Made by a program: the position numbers and the translations under genes
From: Luteibacter sp. UNCMF331Sha3.1
GTDB lineage: Bacteria; Pseudomonadota; Gammaproteobacteria; Xanthomonadales; Rhodanobacteraceae
Length of the DNA: 48,239 nt
Direction: 5' to 3'
NCBI RefSeq assembly: GCF_900109915.1
Contig: NZ_FOBU01000002.1
Span: 1-48,239, forward strand
Notes under the pieces: generated by a model
What the model saw: the letters and a program-made list of their open reading frames with translations, nothing else
Databases searched by the model: none
What the model was told of the DNA's origin: nothing
Part shown: positions 21,738-32,305 of the stretch, in pieces
Numbering within the stretch: position 1 is the first letter of the stretch
Layout: the number at the start of each line of letters is the position of its first letter

Positions 21738-23420
21738 ATGGCCGACGTCAAAGAAGCCCGCGTCCCCGATATCGGTGGAAAGCCGGTCCCCGTCATTGAA
21801 ATCATGGTCAAGGTCGGCGATCGCGTCGAAAAGGACCAGAGCCTCATCACGCTCGAATCCGACAAGGCCACCATGGAAGTCCCCGCGCCGTTCGCCGGCG
21901 TGGTCAAGGAAGTGAAGGTCAAGGTCGGCGACGAAGTCGACGAAGGCGCGGTCATCGCGCTCGTCGAGGCCGAGGGCGATGCCCCGGCCGCCGCCGCGCC
22001 GCAGGCCGAGGCCCCGAAGACCGAAGCGCCCAAGGCCGCCGCGCCGGCACCGGCACCTGCGCCGGCCGCCGCGAAGGCGCCGTCCGCCTCGAAGGCCTCC
22101 GGCCCGGTCGACGTCAGGGTGCCCGACATCGGCGGCAAGCCGGTGCCCATCATCGAGATCATGGTCAAGGCCGGCGATCGCGTCGAGAAAGACCAGAGCC
22201 TCATGACGCTCGAGTCCGACAAGGCCACGATGGACATCCCGGCGCCCGCCGCCGGTGTCATCAAGGAACTGAAGGTCAAGGTCGGCGACGAGGTCAACGA
22301 CAACGACGTCATCGCCATCCTCGAAGGCGAGGGCGGTAGCGAGGCACCGGCCGCCGCGCCGGCCCCGGCAGCGGAAGCACCGGCCGACGCGCCGAAGCCC
22401 GTCGCCGCCGCCGCGCCCGCGCCGGCGAAATCCGAGGCACCCGCAGGCGGCGCACCGCGCACGCCGCCGGTCGCGTTCGACGCAAGCGTCATCATGCCGG
22501 ACAACGCGCCGTACGCCAGCCCGGCCGTGCGCGCCTTCGCGCGCGAGCTCGGCGTCGACGTGGCCCAGGTCAAGGGTTCGGGTCGCGGCGGTCGCATCCA
22601 GCGCGAAGACATCGCCGGCTACGTGAAGCAGGTGATGACCGCCGGCGCGTCGCCGTCGAAGGGCGGTGCCGTCGCCGGTGGCAACGGCCTCACGCTGCTG
22701 CCGTGGCCGAAGGTCGACTTCTCGAAATTCGGCGAGATCGAAGAAAAGCCGCTCGGCCGCATTCCGAAGATCTCGGCCGCGAACCTCGCCCGCAACTGGG
22801 CGATGATCCCGCACGTCACGCAGTTCGAAGACGCCGACATCACCGAGCTCGAAGCCTTCCGCAAGAAGCTCGGCGAAGAGAACAAGGATCTCAAGATCAC
22901 CCCGCTGGTGTTCCAGATCAAGGCGGTGGTCGCGGCGCTGAAGAAGTTCCCGACGTTCAACGCGTCGATCGACGCCGCCGGCGAAACGATCACGCTGAAG
23001 AAGTACTTCCACATCGGCATCGCCGTCGACACGCCGGACGGCCTCGTCGTCCCGGTGATCCGCGACGCCGACAAGAAGGGCCTGCTCGAACTCGCCGCCG
23101 AACTCGGCGAGATCTCGAAGAAAGCGCGCGACAAGAAGCTCACCGCCGCCGACATGTCGGGTGGCTGCTTCTCGATCTCCTCGCTCGGCGGCATCGGTGG
23201 CACGGCGTTCACGCCGATCATCAACGCGCCGGAAGTCGCGATCCTCGGCGTGTCCAAGGCCGCGATGAAGCCGGTGTGGAACGGCAAGGAATTCGCGCCG
23301 CGCCTGATGCTGCCGCTGTCGCTGTCGTATGACCACCGCGTCATCGACGGCGCGCTCGCCGCGCGCTTCGCCGTGTACCTGGCCCAGCAGCTCGGCGACA
23401 TCCGTCGCCTGTTGCTCTGA
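21738..23420 (+). CDS. aceF: Pyruvate dehydrogenase E2 (dihydrolipoyllysine acetyltransferase)
   Basis: This 560-aa core subunit of the pyruvate dehydrogenase complex has two N-terminal lipoyl domains with lipoylated Lys in SDKATM (K43 and K162), joined by Ala/Pro-rich linkers. A peripheral subunit-binding domain ([14 protein letters not shown], about 259-295) and the catalytic acetyltransferase domain follow, the latter ending in SYDHRVIDG (H533, D537). E. coli AceF has three lipoyl domains and 630 aa. TGGAGGTTCC before ATG 21738 is the ribosome site. lpdA follows after 16 bases. The E1 gene aceE is not adjacent. Confidence 0.97.
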   Translation: MADVKEARVPDIGGKPVPVIEIMVKVGDRVEKDQSLITLESDKATMEVPAPFAGVVKEVKVKVGDEVDEGAVIALVEAEGDAPAAAAPQAEAPKTEAPKAAAPAPAPAPAAAKAPSASKASGPVDVRVPDIGGKPVPIIEIMVKAGDRVEKDQSLMTLESDKATMDIPAPAAGVIKELKVKVGDEVNDNDVIAILEGEGGSEAPAAAPAPAAEAPADAPKPVAAAAPAPAKSEAPAGGAPRTPPVAFDASVIMPDNAPYASPAVRAFARELGVDVAQVKGSGRGGRIQREDIAGYVKQVMTAGASPSKGGAVAGGNGLTLLPWPKVDFSKFGEIEEKPLGRIPKISAANLARNWAMIPHVTQFEDADITELEAFRKKLGEENKDLKITPLVFQIKAVVAALKKFPTFNASIDAAGETITLKKYFHIGIAVDTPDGLVVPVIRDADKKGLLELAAELGEISKKARDKKLTAADMSGGCFSISSLGGIGGTAFTPIINAPEVAILGVSKAAMKPVWNGKEFAPRLMLPLSLSYDHRVIDGALAARFAVYLAQQLGDIRRLLL

Positions 23421-23436
23421 CGGGAGGACCGCACGC

Positions 23437-25233
<1,797 letters not shown>

Positions 25234-25240
25234 CCCTACG

Positions 25241-25270
25241 TGCGCGCTGCTGGTTGCCCGGCAGCGCGCA
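25241..25270 (+). terminator. Hairpin after lpdA
   Basis: TGCGCGCTGC, a 10-base loop, GCAGCGCGCA: a perfect 10-bp stem seven bases after the lpdA stop. There is no T-run, so it may act as a 3' stabiliser or a weak terminator. Confidence 0.5.
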
Positions 25271-25296
25271 TCGTGCATGCGCGCCATGCTCCGTGC

Positions 25297-25749
25297 ATGT
25301 TGTCTGCTTCGAACGTTCTGCGTCGCGGGCGGGTCTCGGAGACCGGTCGCGTATACCTGATCACGGCTGTCACGTGGAACAGGTCGCCTCTGTTTCGCGA
25401 TCATCGGTGTGCACGCGCCGTCGCGCGAATCGCCCACGATCCGCGAACCTGGCGTGACTCCCGGTGTCTCGCATGGGTCGTCATGCCCGACCATTGGCAT
25501 GGTCTCGTCGAACTCGGGGACGAGTCGCTCGATCGTGTCGTAGGTCGATTCAAGGCGGCGGTCACTCGCGCCATGAACCGTACGTCGTCCCGTTCGTACC
25601 CGGTGTGGCAGCGTACCTTTCACGATCGCGCCCTGCGCAGGGAAGACGACCTCAAGGCTGCCGCCCGGTACCTCGTGGCAAACCCCCTCCGGGCCGGCCT
25701 GGCGACCTCGGTCGGCGATTACCCCTACTGGAACGCCGTGTGGCTCTGA
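25297..25749 (+). CDS. rayT: REP-associated tyrosine transposase (RAYT, Y1/HUH family)
   Basis: This 150-aa protein has the HUH metal motif in VVMPDHWHGLVEL (H66, H68) and a C-terminal catalytic-Tyr helix AARYLVANPLRAGL (Y125). RAYTs are single-copy chromosomal relatives of IS200/IS605 transposases that nick single-stranded REP DNA and are thought to spread it. Translation from GTG 25240 would add 19 residues but would run through the hairpin; ATG 25297 is preferred. Directly after it lie three tandem REPINs of type C (25767-26003), the likely cognate sites. No other transposase occurs in the window. Confidence 0.9.
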   Translation: MLSASNVLRRGRVSETGRVYLITAVTWNRSPLFRDHRCARAVARIAHDPRTWRDSRCLAWVVMPDHWHGLVELGDESLDRVVGRFKAAVTRAMNRTSSRSYPVWQRTFHDRALRREDDLKAAARYLVANPLRAGLATSVGDYPYWNAVWL

Positions 25750-25766
25750 CCGAACCGCCCGCCCCC

Positions 25767-26003
25767 CGTAGTAGCCGCTACAGCGGCGAGCTCTCCCGGC
25801 TACGAAGCGAAAAGCTCGCCGCTATAGCGGCTCCTACAACGCCCGCCCCCTGTAGGAGCCGCTACAGCGGCGAGCTCTTCCCGCTACGAAGCGAAAAGCT
25901 CGCCGCTATAGCGGCTCCTACAACGCCCGCCCCTGTAGGAGCCGCTACAGCGGCGAGCTCTCCCGGCTACGAAGCGAAAAGCTCGCCGCTATAGCGGCTC
26001 CTG
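25767..26003. repeat. Tandem array of three type C REPINs beside the RAYT gene
   Basis: Three units of about 70 bases (25767-25837, 25851-25921, 25934-26003). Each has GTAGGAGCCGCTAYAGCGGC plus GAGCT at one end and the inverted arm at the other, around CCCGSCTACGAAGCGAAAA. They are separated by 12-13 bases of ACGCCCGCCCC type. The first unit's left end reads GTAGTAGCC and the last right end has CTGCA, so edge copies have diverged. The array fills most of the 315-base gap before the permease gene. Confidence 0.93.
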
Positions 26004-26064
26004 CACTGCGGCGGCGCGGGAACCCCACCTCGCACCTTCGCCGCGCTTATGGCATCGTCCCCCG

Positions 26065-27387
26065 ATGTCAGCACCTCAGCCAGCCCACTACCTCCGTCGC
26101 CTCGGCATCTGGGATGCCGCGATGATCGTCATCGGCGGTGTCATCGGTGCGGGTATCTTCCGTACACCGTCCACCGTCGCGCAGCTCACCAGTTCCGGCA
26201 CGGAAGTGATCGTGCTCTGGACCCTCGGCGGTCTGCTCACACTCGCCGGCGTGCTCTGTTACGCCGAACTCGGTGCGCGACGCCCGCAGGCAGGCGGCAC
26301 CTACGTCTACCTGCGCGAGGCCTTCGGCCAGTTGCCGGCGTTTCTGTTCGGCTGGACCATGGCGCTGATCAACTACCCGGGTAGCGTCGCCGCGGTCGCC
26401 ACGACCTTCGCGGACTACGCCTGCCGCGCCATCGGTCTGCCGCATGAATGGGTGAAGCCGCTCGCGGTCGGGGCCATCGCCTTCATCGTCGCCGTGAACT
26501 TCTTCGGCATCCGCGCCGGCGCGTGGGTGCAGAACATCTTCACCGTGCTGAAACTCGGCGCCGTCGCGCTGCTGATCATCGTCGGCCTGTACCTCGCGCG
26601 CGGCCACCTCGGCGCGGCCTTCGTCGCGGATCCCACGCACGACGTGCCCGCCAGCACCGTCATCGGCGCGTTGCTGCCGGCGCTCTTCGCGTACGGCGGG
26701 TTCCACTACCTCAACGACCTCGCGGGCGAGGTCCGCGACCCGCAACGCACGCTGCCGCGCGCGCTCGGTCTCGGCATGGCCAGCGTCGTCGTCTGCTACG
26801 TGCTCGTGAACATCGCCTACATGGCCGGCCTCGGCCACGCAGGACTTGCGGCCAGCACCGCCCCCGCCGCCGATCTCATGCGCCGCGTGTTCGGCGAATC
26901 CGGCGCTACCATCATCGCCGTGGGCATCGCCTGTTCCACGTTCGGTTACTGCAGCATCGCCATCGCGGGCGGCGCTCGCGTGCTTCAGGTGATGAGCGCG
27001 GACGGCATGTTCTTCCGCCCGATCGCACGCATCGACGCACGCACGGGTGCGCCTCAGTTCGCACTGGCGGCACTGGGCGGATGGGCGATCGTGCTGATCC
27101 TCTCCGGCAGCTTCAACGCGTTGCTGAACTACACGACGGTCGGCGAATGGTTGTCGCACGCGTTCGGCATCGCGACGATCTTCTGGTATCGCAGGAAACT
27201 GACATCGGAGCCGTCGCCGTACCTCGTGCCGGGGTATCCGTGGCTGCCGATGATCTTCACCACCACGGTGCTCTGCGTCATCGCCGCCACGGCAATCGCG
27301 GCGCCGGCCGACGCCGGCATGAGCCTCGTCATCATCGCGATCGGCGTACCGGTGTACTACCTGTGGCGCCGCCGGTCGGCAGCATAG
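26065..27387 (+). CDS. APC-family amino acid permease
   Basis: This 440-aa protein has about twelve spans. The first helix carries the APC substrate-binding signature IGGVIGAGIFRTP (about residues 22-35), and the middle has GGFHYLNDLAGEVRDPQRTLPRA, a conserved APC loop. The family imports or exchanges amino acids across the inner membrane. It resembles LAT-like/YjeH-type permeases, but the substrate cannot be named. No ribosome site is clear before ATG 26065. It stands alone between the REPIN C array and a type A REPIN. Confidence 0.9.
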   Translation: MSAPQPAHYLRRLGIWDAAMIVIGGVIGAGIFRTPSTVAQLTSSGTEVIVLWTLGGLLTLAGVLCYAELGARRPQAGGTYVYLREAFGQLPAFLFGWTMALINYPGSVAAVATTFADYACRAIGLPHEWVKPLAVGAIAFIVAVNFFGIRAGAWVQNIFTVLKLGAVALLIIVGLYLARGHLGAAFVADPTHDVPASTVIGALLPALFAYGGFHYLNDLAGEVRDPQRTLPRALGLGMASVVVCYVLVNIAYMAGLGHAGLAASTAPAADLMRRVFGESGATIIAVGIACSTFGYCSIAIAGGARVLQVMSADGMFFRPIARIDARTGAPQFALAALGGWAIVLILSGSFNALLNYTTVGEWLSHAFGIATIFWYRRKLTSEPSPYLVPGYPWLPMIFTTTVLCVIAATAIAAPADAGMSLVIIAIGVPVYYLWRRRSAA

Positions 27388-27419
27388 GTTTACGGAACCG
27401 GGAAAAAGGAACCTGATCC

Positions 27420-27488
27420 GGTGGGAGCCAGCCTGCTGGCGAAGGGTGCTCGCGGCAAGCACCCTTCGCCAGCAGGCTGGCTCCCACC
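27420..27488. repeat. REPIN, type A (perfect inverted pair)
   Basis: Two type A arms with fully matching stems. The inner bases GAAGGGTGCTCG...CAAGCACCCTTC also pair, so the whole 69 bases can fold into one long hairpin. It lies 32 bases after the permease stop and 31 before the glycosidase start. Confidence 0.93.
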
Positions 27489-27519
27489 AGAAGAAGCCGC
27501 TTGTGGCAAAGTGCCTCGC

Positions 27520-29643
27520 ATGCGTGCCTACCTCGTCACCTGTCTAGTGTTGACGTCCGCAGCCTCCCAGGCCGCGACGCTCGATATATCGGTCGCCCCT
27601 TCTGGCCTCACGACACGCACCACCAACGCCACTCTCGACCCCACCATTCGCAAGACCGCCACCGGCGAACCGCTCGTCGCCGTCACGTTCGCGCCAGCCC
27701 CGAAGCCCTCGCTGGTCCTCGCCCCGGCCCAAGGCACATGGCACTGGCCGACCAACGGCACGATGCGCCTGCGCGTCCAGAACGGCATGCCCTGGCCCGT
27801 GACGCTCATCGTCGACGTCGCATCCAACGACAAGCACCTCACGACCACGGTGGGCGTTCCGCCGGGTCCACCGCAGACGCTTTCCGTGCCGCTGCAGGCG
27901 ACATCCCCGCGCGCGTTCGGCATGCACGTCGCGCCACCGATGCCGTTCGACGATGGCACGACGAAACGTCTCGTCGCCACGCAGGTCGACGGTGCGATCG
28001 ACGCGCAGGCGGTCACGTCCGTCACGCTGTCGATGCCGCAACCCGGCGCGGCGCAAACGCTGCTCTTCGGCACGCTCGACGACGTGACCCGATCCGACGA
28101 TCTGCGTCATGCCTACACCGCCATCGTCGACCGCTATGGTCAGTACACCCGCGCCACGTGGCCCGAGAAGATCGCCGACGATGCCGCGCTCGAGGCGAAA
28201 GCGAACGCCGCGCCGTCCGTGCCGAAGGCGACGAACCTCGACCGTTACGGCGGACGCACCGATCTGCCTGCGCTGAAGGCCACGGGCTGGTTCCACACGC
28301 AGAAGCAGGGCGACCGCTGGTGGCTGGTGACGCCGGAAGGCCACGCCTTCTTCTCGCTGGGCGTCAACGCGGTGAACCTCACCGATGGCCGAACGTACGT
28401 GCAGGGTCGCGAGTTCATGTTCACGAATCCGCCCGCGGCCGGCGCGCCCTACACCGGCATCGCCGACAGCCGCAGCGATCAGGGCTCGCAACGCGACAAC
28501 GGCATGAATCACGGACGCTGGTGGGATATCTACGCCAACAACGTCGCACGCACCCTGGGCGACAAGCCCGAAACCGCGTGGCGCCAGCGCACCGTCGATC
28601 GCCTCAAGCGCTGGCGCTTCAACACGCTCGGCAACTGGAGCGATCCGGCCTTCGCCGGCGACCACCGCATTGCCTACACGGTGCCCATCCTCATCACCGG
28701 TCGCTACAACACGGTGGGCACCGGCTTCGACTACTGGGGCCGCATGCCCGATCCGTTCGATCCGACGTTCACCGCAGCGACGGACGCCGCGGTGGCGAAG
28801 GCGACGAAGGGCGTGCGCGACGATCCGTGGTTGCTCGGCTACTTCGCGGACAACGAACTCGCGTGGGCGGGGCAGGGGCCACAAGGGCGCTGGGCGCTCG
28901 CCACCGGCAGCTTGGCGCAGGGGCCCGACAGCCCGGCGAAACAGGCCTTCCTCGCGTATCTGAAGAAAACGCACGGCGATGTCGCGACGTTCGCGAAGGC
29001 ATGGGGCGTCACGGCCGCGACGTGGGACGACGTCGCGAGGCAAGGCTTCATGGCGCCTGACCCGAACGAAGCGCACCCGGCCATCGCCACCGACTACATC
29101 GCGTTCCTGACGCTTTACGCCAGCCGGTACTTCGAGACGGTCGCCACGGCGCTGAAGAAGGCGGACCCGCACCACCTGTTCCTCGGGGGGCGACTCGCCG
29201 TGCGCACGCCGGAAGTGGAAGCCGCGAGCGCGCGCTACGCCGACGTGACCAGCATCAACACCTATACCGACCTGCCCGAGCACGGCTTCGACGTCGCGGC
29301 GTTCCGCCAGCACGACACGCCCGTGATGATCACGGAGTTCCACTTCGGATCGGCGGATCGCGGCCCGTTCGGCAACGGTGTCGCCGCGGTGGCGAACGAA
29401 GACGAGCGCGGCAAGGCCTACGCGCGCTTCGTCGACGCGGCGGCATCATCGGGCGTCGTCGTGGGCACGCACTGGTTCCAGTATGTCGATCAGCCGGTGA
29501 CGGGACGCGTGCTCGACGGCGAGAACGCCCACATCGGTCTCGTCGGCATCACCGACATCCCGTTCGACGGTTTCACGCGCGCCGTGACCGACACCAACGC
29601 CCGCACAGGCGGCGGGCAAGCCGCGTCAGGCGGCGGTCGATAG
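27520..29643 (+). CDS. Secreted glycoside hydrolase, clan GH-A (beta-agarase/GH50-like)
   Basis: This 707-aa protein has a signal peptide (ends SQAAT) and an N-terminal beta-rich region to about 230. The catalytic TIM-barrel domain opens GWFHTQKQGDRWWLVTPEGH at about 257. The acid/base Glu is probably E446 (GYFADNELAW) and the nucleophile E606 (MITEFHFGS), the usual GH-A pair on strands 4 and 7. The overall pattern is that of proteins annotated as beta-agarase or beta-galactosidase-like, but the true substrate is open. ATG 27520 is chosen because the signal peptide starts there; the frame upstream is only REP sequence. No transporter or other sugar gene is adjacent except the amino acid permease. 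Its 3' end overlaps the minus-strand DUF2061 gene by 18 bases. Confidence 0.82.
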   Translation: MRAYLVTCLVLTSAASQAATLDISVAPSGLTTRTTNATLDPTIRKTATGEPLVAVTFAPAPKPSLVLAPAQGTWHWPTNGTMRLRVQNGMPWPVTLIVDVASNDKHLTTTVGVPPGPPQTLSVPLQATSPRAFGMHVAPPMPFDDGTTKRLVATQVDGAIDAQAVTSVTLSMPQPGAAQTLLFGTLDDVTRSDDLRHAYTAIVDRYGQYTRATWPEKIADDAALEAKANAAPSVPKATNLDRYGGRTDLPALKATGWFHTQKQGDRWWLVTPEGHAFFSLGVNAVNLTDGRTYVQGREFMFTNPPAAGAPYTGIADSRSDQGSQRDNGMNHGRWWDIYANNVARTLGDKPETAWRQRTVDRLKRWRFNTLGNWSDPAFAGDHRIAYTVPILITGRYNTVGTGFDYWGRMPDPFDPTFTAATDAAVAKATKGVRDDPWLLGYFADNELAWAGQGPQGRWALATGSLAQGPDSPAKQAFLAYLKKTHGDVATFAKAWGVTAATWDDVARQGFMAPDPNEAHPAIATDYIAFLTLYASRYFETVATALKKADPHHLFLGGRLAVRTPEVEAASARYADVTSINTYTDLPEHGFDVAAFRQHDTPVMITEFHFGSADRGPFGNGVAAVANEDERGKAYARFVDAAASSGVVVGTHWFQYVDQPVTGRVLDGENAHIGLVGITDIPFDGFTRAVTDTNARTGGGQAASGGGR

Positions 29644-29808
29644 GGGGAGGCCGCGGTGGTCTCCACGGGCCAGGTCACGGCCCAGCGCGAACGCGATCGG
29701 TTCCGCGATGCCGACGATCGTGCTGATCGCGACATTCTGGTTCACGGCGTAACTCATCGAAAACGCGATGCTGAAGTGCGTCGCGGCATATTTGATCTTG
29801 CGGGCCAT
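29626..29808 (-). CDS. DUF2061 small membrane protein
   Basis: This 60-aa protein has the DUF2061 pattern (ARKIKYAATHFSIAFSMSYAV, then VGIAEPIAF) with two hydrophobic stretches and an HF...EP motif. Its function is unknown. The start at 29808 is supported by GGAG nine bases upstream; the ATG at 29823 lies before that site. A Fur-box-like palindrome sits just upstream (29825-29843). The stop lies inside the 3' end of the glycosidase gene on the other strand. Confidence 0.82.
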   Translation of the reverse strand: MARKIKYAATHFSIAFSMSYAVNQNVAISTIVGIAEPIAFALGRDLARGDHRGLPLSTAA

Positions 29809-29824
29809 AGCGAGCCACTCCAAT

Positions 29825-29843
29825 GGGAATGAATCTCATTATG
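29825..29843 (-). promoter_or_regulatory. Fur-box-like operator before the DUF2061 gene
   Basis: The 19 bases centred on 29834 contain the palindrome AATGA-ATC-TCATT (29828-29840) and match the Fur consensus GATAATGATAATCATTATC at 13 of 19 positions. It lies 17 bases upstream of the start codon, where a repressor would cover the leader and ribosome site. Confidence 0.55.
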
Positions 29844-29934
29844 GGGACGCCGGGCCGCAAGTCCAACGGATGCTCTCAATCGCGACGATAGGGACACACT
29901 ATCCCGGAAGAAGCCAGCGCTTCATGGGGTCACT

Positions 29935-30002
29935 GGTGGGAGCCAGCCTGCTGGCGAAGGGTGCTCGCGCCAAGCCCCCATCGCAGCAGCCTGGCTCCCA
30001 CC
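29935..30002. repeat. REPIN, type A, degenerate right arm
   Basis: A plus-strand arm is intact. The right arm reads ATCGCAGCAGCCTGGCTCCC, missing one G of the usual stem. It lies at the 3' end of the 30005-30415 gene. Confidence 0.85.
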
Positions 30003-30004
30003 CA

Positions 30005-30415
30005 TCAACGATGAATGGCCGTCCCCGTCACCATCGCCACCACCATCACCAGCGCCACGACCATGCAGGCGCTGGTCGGCTTCACCCGTCGGGCATCGAT
30101 GCGCGGCACCAGGCGCCAGATCAGCCACACGCCCACCACCATGTCGAGGATGAGCGCGGCACGCATCCAGGGCAGGGCGAACAGCGACTGCCCCGCCGCC
30201 TGCCCATGCTGCGAGGCGATCACCAGCCCGCCGGTGAGCACCGCCACCAGCATCCACAGCAGGCTGGCGAGGTAGGCGCGGTTGAACACCACCGCCGTCT
30301 TCTCGAGCCAGCGCAGCGTGAGCCACGTGATGAGCGCCGGCACGACCGCCGCGGCGCTGGAATAGATCACCCACCAGATGGCGGCGGAGAGCAGGGTCAG
30401 GATCGATTGGGTCAC
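30005..30415 (-). CDS. Unknown four-span membrane protein
   Basis: I do not recognise this 136-aa protein. It has four hydrophobic segments (about 5-30, 48-68, 80-103, 114-133) with short loops and a basic loop before the last one (PRIDARRVKP), as in small inner-membrane proteins. The start is GTG 30415, ten bases after the stop of the Mpo1-like gene, without a strong ribosome site, so coupled translation is likely. It is the last gene of the purC / Mpo1-like / this-gene minus-strand group. Confidence 0.75.
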   Translation of the reverse strand: MTQSILTLLSAAIWWVIYSSAAAVVPALITWLTLRWLEKTAVVFNRAYLASLLWMLVAVLTGGLVIASQHGQAAGQSLFALPWMRAALILDMVVGVWLIWRLVPRIDARRVKPTSACMVVALVMVVAMVTGTAIHR

Positions 30416-30425
30416 GACAGGTCCG

Positions 30426-30893
30426 TCAGTACGGCACGCCGAAGCGCGCGAGCGCCTTGCTCATCAGCCACGCGGGGCCGATCAGCAGGTACTGGAGATC
30501 GGTGAGGAACGACGGGCGCCGGCCTTCGATCCGGTGGCCGATGAACTGGCCGATCCACGCCACCACGAACACGCCGACGGCGAGCCACAGAAGGCCCGTG
30601 CTGCCGATGGCGCGGTAGAGCATGTCGGTCAACAGCGCCAGCACGACGAACGCGCCGGCCATGGCGAAGCCGATCCGGCGCGACAGCCGGTAGTAGTAGA
30701 AGCAGAACGCCAGGAACATCGCCAGCACCGCCCAGAAGCCCGGCCGGCCGAGCCAGCCAGGGACGGGGATCAGCCAGACGAAGGCGACCACCGTCCAGGT
30801 GATCGCCGGCACGCAGATCCAGTGGATCAGGCGGTTGGTCGCGTTCTGATGGTCGTGGCTATAGTTGCCGAACCAGGTGGCTGCGTCGCGCAT
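30426..30893 (-). CDS. Mpo1-like (DUF962/YGL010w) membrane protein
   Basis: This 155-aa protein carries the family's two His clusters: NYSHDHQNATNRLIHW near the N-terminus and GQFIGHRIEGRRPSFLTDL near the C-terminus, ending LLIGPAWLMSKAL. About four spans lie between. Yeast Mpo1 is an Fe(II) dioxygenase of 2-hydroxy fatty acid alpha-oxidation; a similar lipid role here is inferred from family only. A strong GGAGGGGAAG site precedes ATG 30893. It begins 33 bases after the purC stop on the same strand. Confidence 0.85.
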   Translation of the reverse strand: MRDAATWFGNYSHDHQNATNRLIHWICVPAITWTVVAFVWLIPVPGWLGRPGFWAVLAMFLAFCFYYYRLSRRIGFAMAGAFVVLALLTDMLYRAIGSTGLLWLAVGVFVVAWIGQFIGHRIEGRRPSFLTDLQYLLIGPAWLMSKALARFGVPY

Positions 30894-30926
30894 GGCTTCC
30901 CCTCCGTCGCTGGCGTGGCCGTCAGC

Positions 30927-31823
30927 TTAATCCAGGCGGATGCCGGCCAGCTTGTCGAGCGCCTCGGCGTACTTCGCCGCCGTGCCCGCGATGACGTCCG
31001 CCGGCACCTTCGGCGCGGGCGGCTGCTTGTTCCAGCCCACCTGCTCCAGGTAATCGCGCACGAACTGCTTGTCGTAACTGGGCGGGCTGATGCCCACCTG
31101 ATATTTGTCGGCGGGCCAGAAGCGCGAGGAATCCGGGGTGAGCATCTCGTCCATGATGTGCAGCACGCCGTTCTCGTCGGTGCCGAATTCGAACTTGGTA
31201 TCCGCCACGATGATGCCGCGCTCGGCGGCATGGGCGGCCGCGAACGCGTAGATCTTCAGCGTCGCGTCGCGCACGGCGTTGGCGAGCTCCTCGCCCACCT
31301 GCGACACGACGCTGTCGAAGCTGACGTTCTCGTCGTGGTCGCCCACGGCGGCCTTCGTCGACGGCGTGAAGATCGGCGCCGGCAGCTTCTGCGCCTGCTG
31401 CAGGCCGGCGGGCAGCGCGATGCCGCAGAGCGCGCCCGTGGCCTGGTAATCCTTCCAGCCCGAGCCAATGAGGTAACCGCGCGCGATCGCCTCGACCGGC
31501 ACCGGCTTCAGGCGCTTGGTGATCACCGCGCGCTTGGCGTAGAGCGCCGGGTCGACGCCGGCCGGCAGCACGGAGCGCACGTCTTCGCCCGTGAGGTGGT
31601 TCGGCATCAGGTGCGCGGTCTTTTCGAACCAGAAATTCGAGATCTGGGTGAGCATCTCGCCCTTGCCGGGGATCGGATCGGGCAGCACCACGTCGAACGC
31701 CGACAGCCGGTCCGTCGCCACCATCAGCAGGCGATTGCCGGGCAGTGCGTAGACGTCGCGCACCTTGCCGCGATGGATGAGCTCCAGGCCCGGCAGGTCG
31801 GATTGCGAAAGGGTGGTGGGCAC
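30927..31823 (-). CDS. purC: SAICAR synthase PurC
   Basis: This 298-aa enzyme of purine synthesis couples CAIR to aspartate with ATP. The ATP-grasp-like SAICAR synthetase fold shows [13 protein letters not shown] (about 14-26), [20 protein letters not shown] (about 35-54), [15 protein letters not shown] and [13 protein letters not shown]. It is of the longer type (about 300 aa) rather than the 237-aa E. coli type. I chose GTG 31823 because GGAG stands seven bases upstream and the family N-terminus begins just after. An ATG at 31856 would put that site inside the gene, and the rest of the open frame is a REP arm. Confidence 0.93.
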   Translation of the reverse strand: MPTTLSQSDLPGLELIHRGKVRDVYALPGNRLLMVATDRLSAFDVVLPDPIPGKGEMLTQISNFWFEKTAHLMPNHLTGEDVRSVLPAGVDPALYAKRAVITKRLKPVPVEAIARGYLIGSGWKDYQATGALCGIALPAGLQQAQKLPAPIFTPSTKAAVGDHDENVSFDSVVSQVGEELANAVRDATLKIYAFAAAHAAERGIIVADTKFEFGTDENGVLHIMDEMLTPDSSRFWPADKYQVGISPPSYDKQFVRDYLEQVGWNKQPPAPKVPADVIAGTAAKYAEALDKLAGIRLD

Positions 31824-31877
31824 GGCAAGGCTCCGGTGAGGCGGGAATCCGCCCATTGTAGCGATGTCGCCGGAAAG

Positions 31878-31942
31878 CATAGCCAGCAGACTGGCTCCCA
31901 CCACGTGTCGACAGCCCCGGTGGGGCCCAGCCTGCTGGCGAT
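31878..31942. repeat. Diverged type A REP pair between purC and the cytochrome gene
   Basis: A minus-strand arm ATAGCCAGCAGACTGGCTCC (31878-31902) and a plus-strand arm GGTGGGGCCCAGCCTGCTGG (31919-31941), each with one or two changes. They lie in a divergent promoter region, an unusual position for these repeats here. Confidence 0.75.
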
Positions 31943-31996
31943 GGCTGCTTGCCGCACCCTGCTAGAATTCCCGGCCATCGCCCCCATAGCCTCGCC

Positions 31997-32305
31997 ATGC
32001 GCATCCTCACGACCGCGGCAATCGCCCTGGCCCTGTCCGCCCCTGTCCTCGCCGCCCCGCCTGCGAAGCCGGCGCGCCTCGGGCTGTGCGCGGCGTGCCA
32101 CGGCGAAGACGGCATGGCGAAAATCCCCGGCGCACCGAATCTCGCAGGCCAGAAACTCGATTACCTGCGCGAGGCCCTCCGCCAGTATCGCGACGGCCGC
32201 CGCGACATCCCCGTGATGCGCGCGGCGACCGGTCCCCTCACCGACGCGGAGCTCGACCAGCTCGCCCAGTGGTACTCCGCGCTGACGCCCAGAGCTCCTC
32301 AATGA
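31997..32305 (+). CDS. Periplasmic class I cytochrome c (c553-like)
   Basis: This 102-aa protein has a signal peptide (cut after VLAAP), one haem site CAACH (C31, C34, H35) and a probable axial Met at about 74 (IPVMRAATG). A C-terminal helix ELDQLAQWYSAL is typical of c553/c4-half domains. It is a small soluble electron carrier. ATG 31997 is chosen for the signal peptide. Its TGA overlaps the start of the DjlA-like gene (ATGA at 32302), so the two are coupled, an unexpected pairing. Confidence 0.88.
   Translation: MRILTTAAIALALSAPVLAAPPAKPARLGLCAACHGEDGMAKIPGAPNLAGQKLDYLREALRQYRDGRRDIPVMRAATGPLTDAELDQLAQWYSALTPRAPQ

Noticed and set aside
25767-26003. CRISPR-like look of the three regular units after the RAYT gene
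   Set aside because: The inner spacer is the same in every unit and the arms are inverted pairs, as in REPINs.
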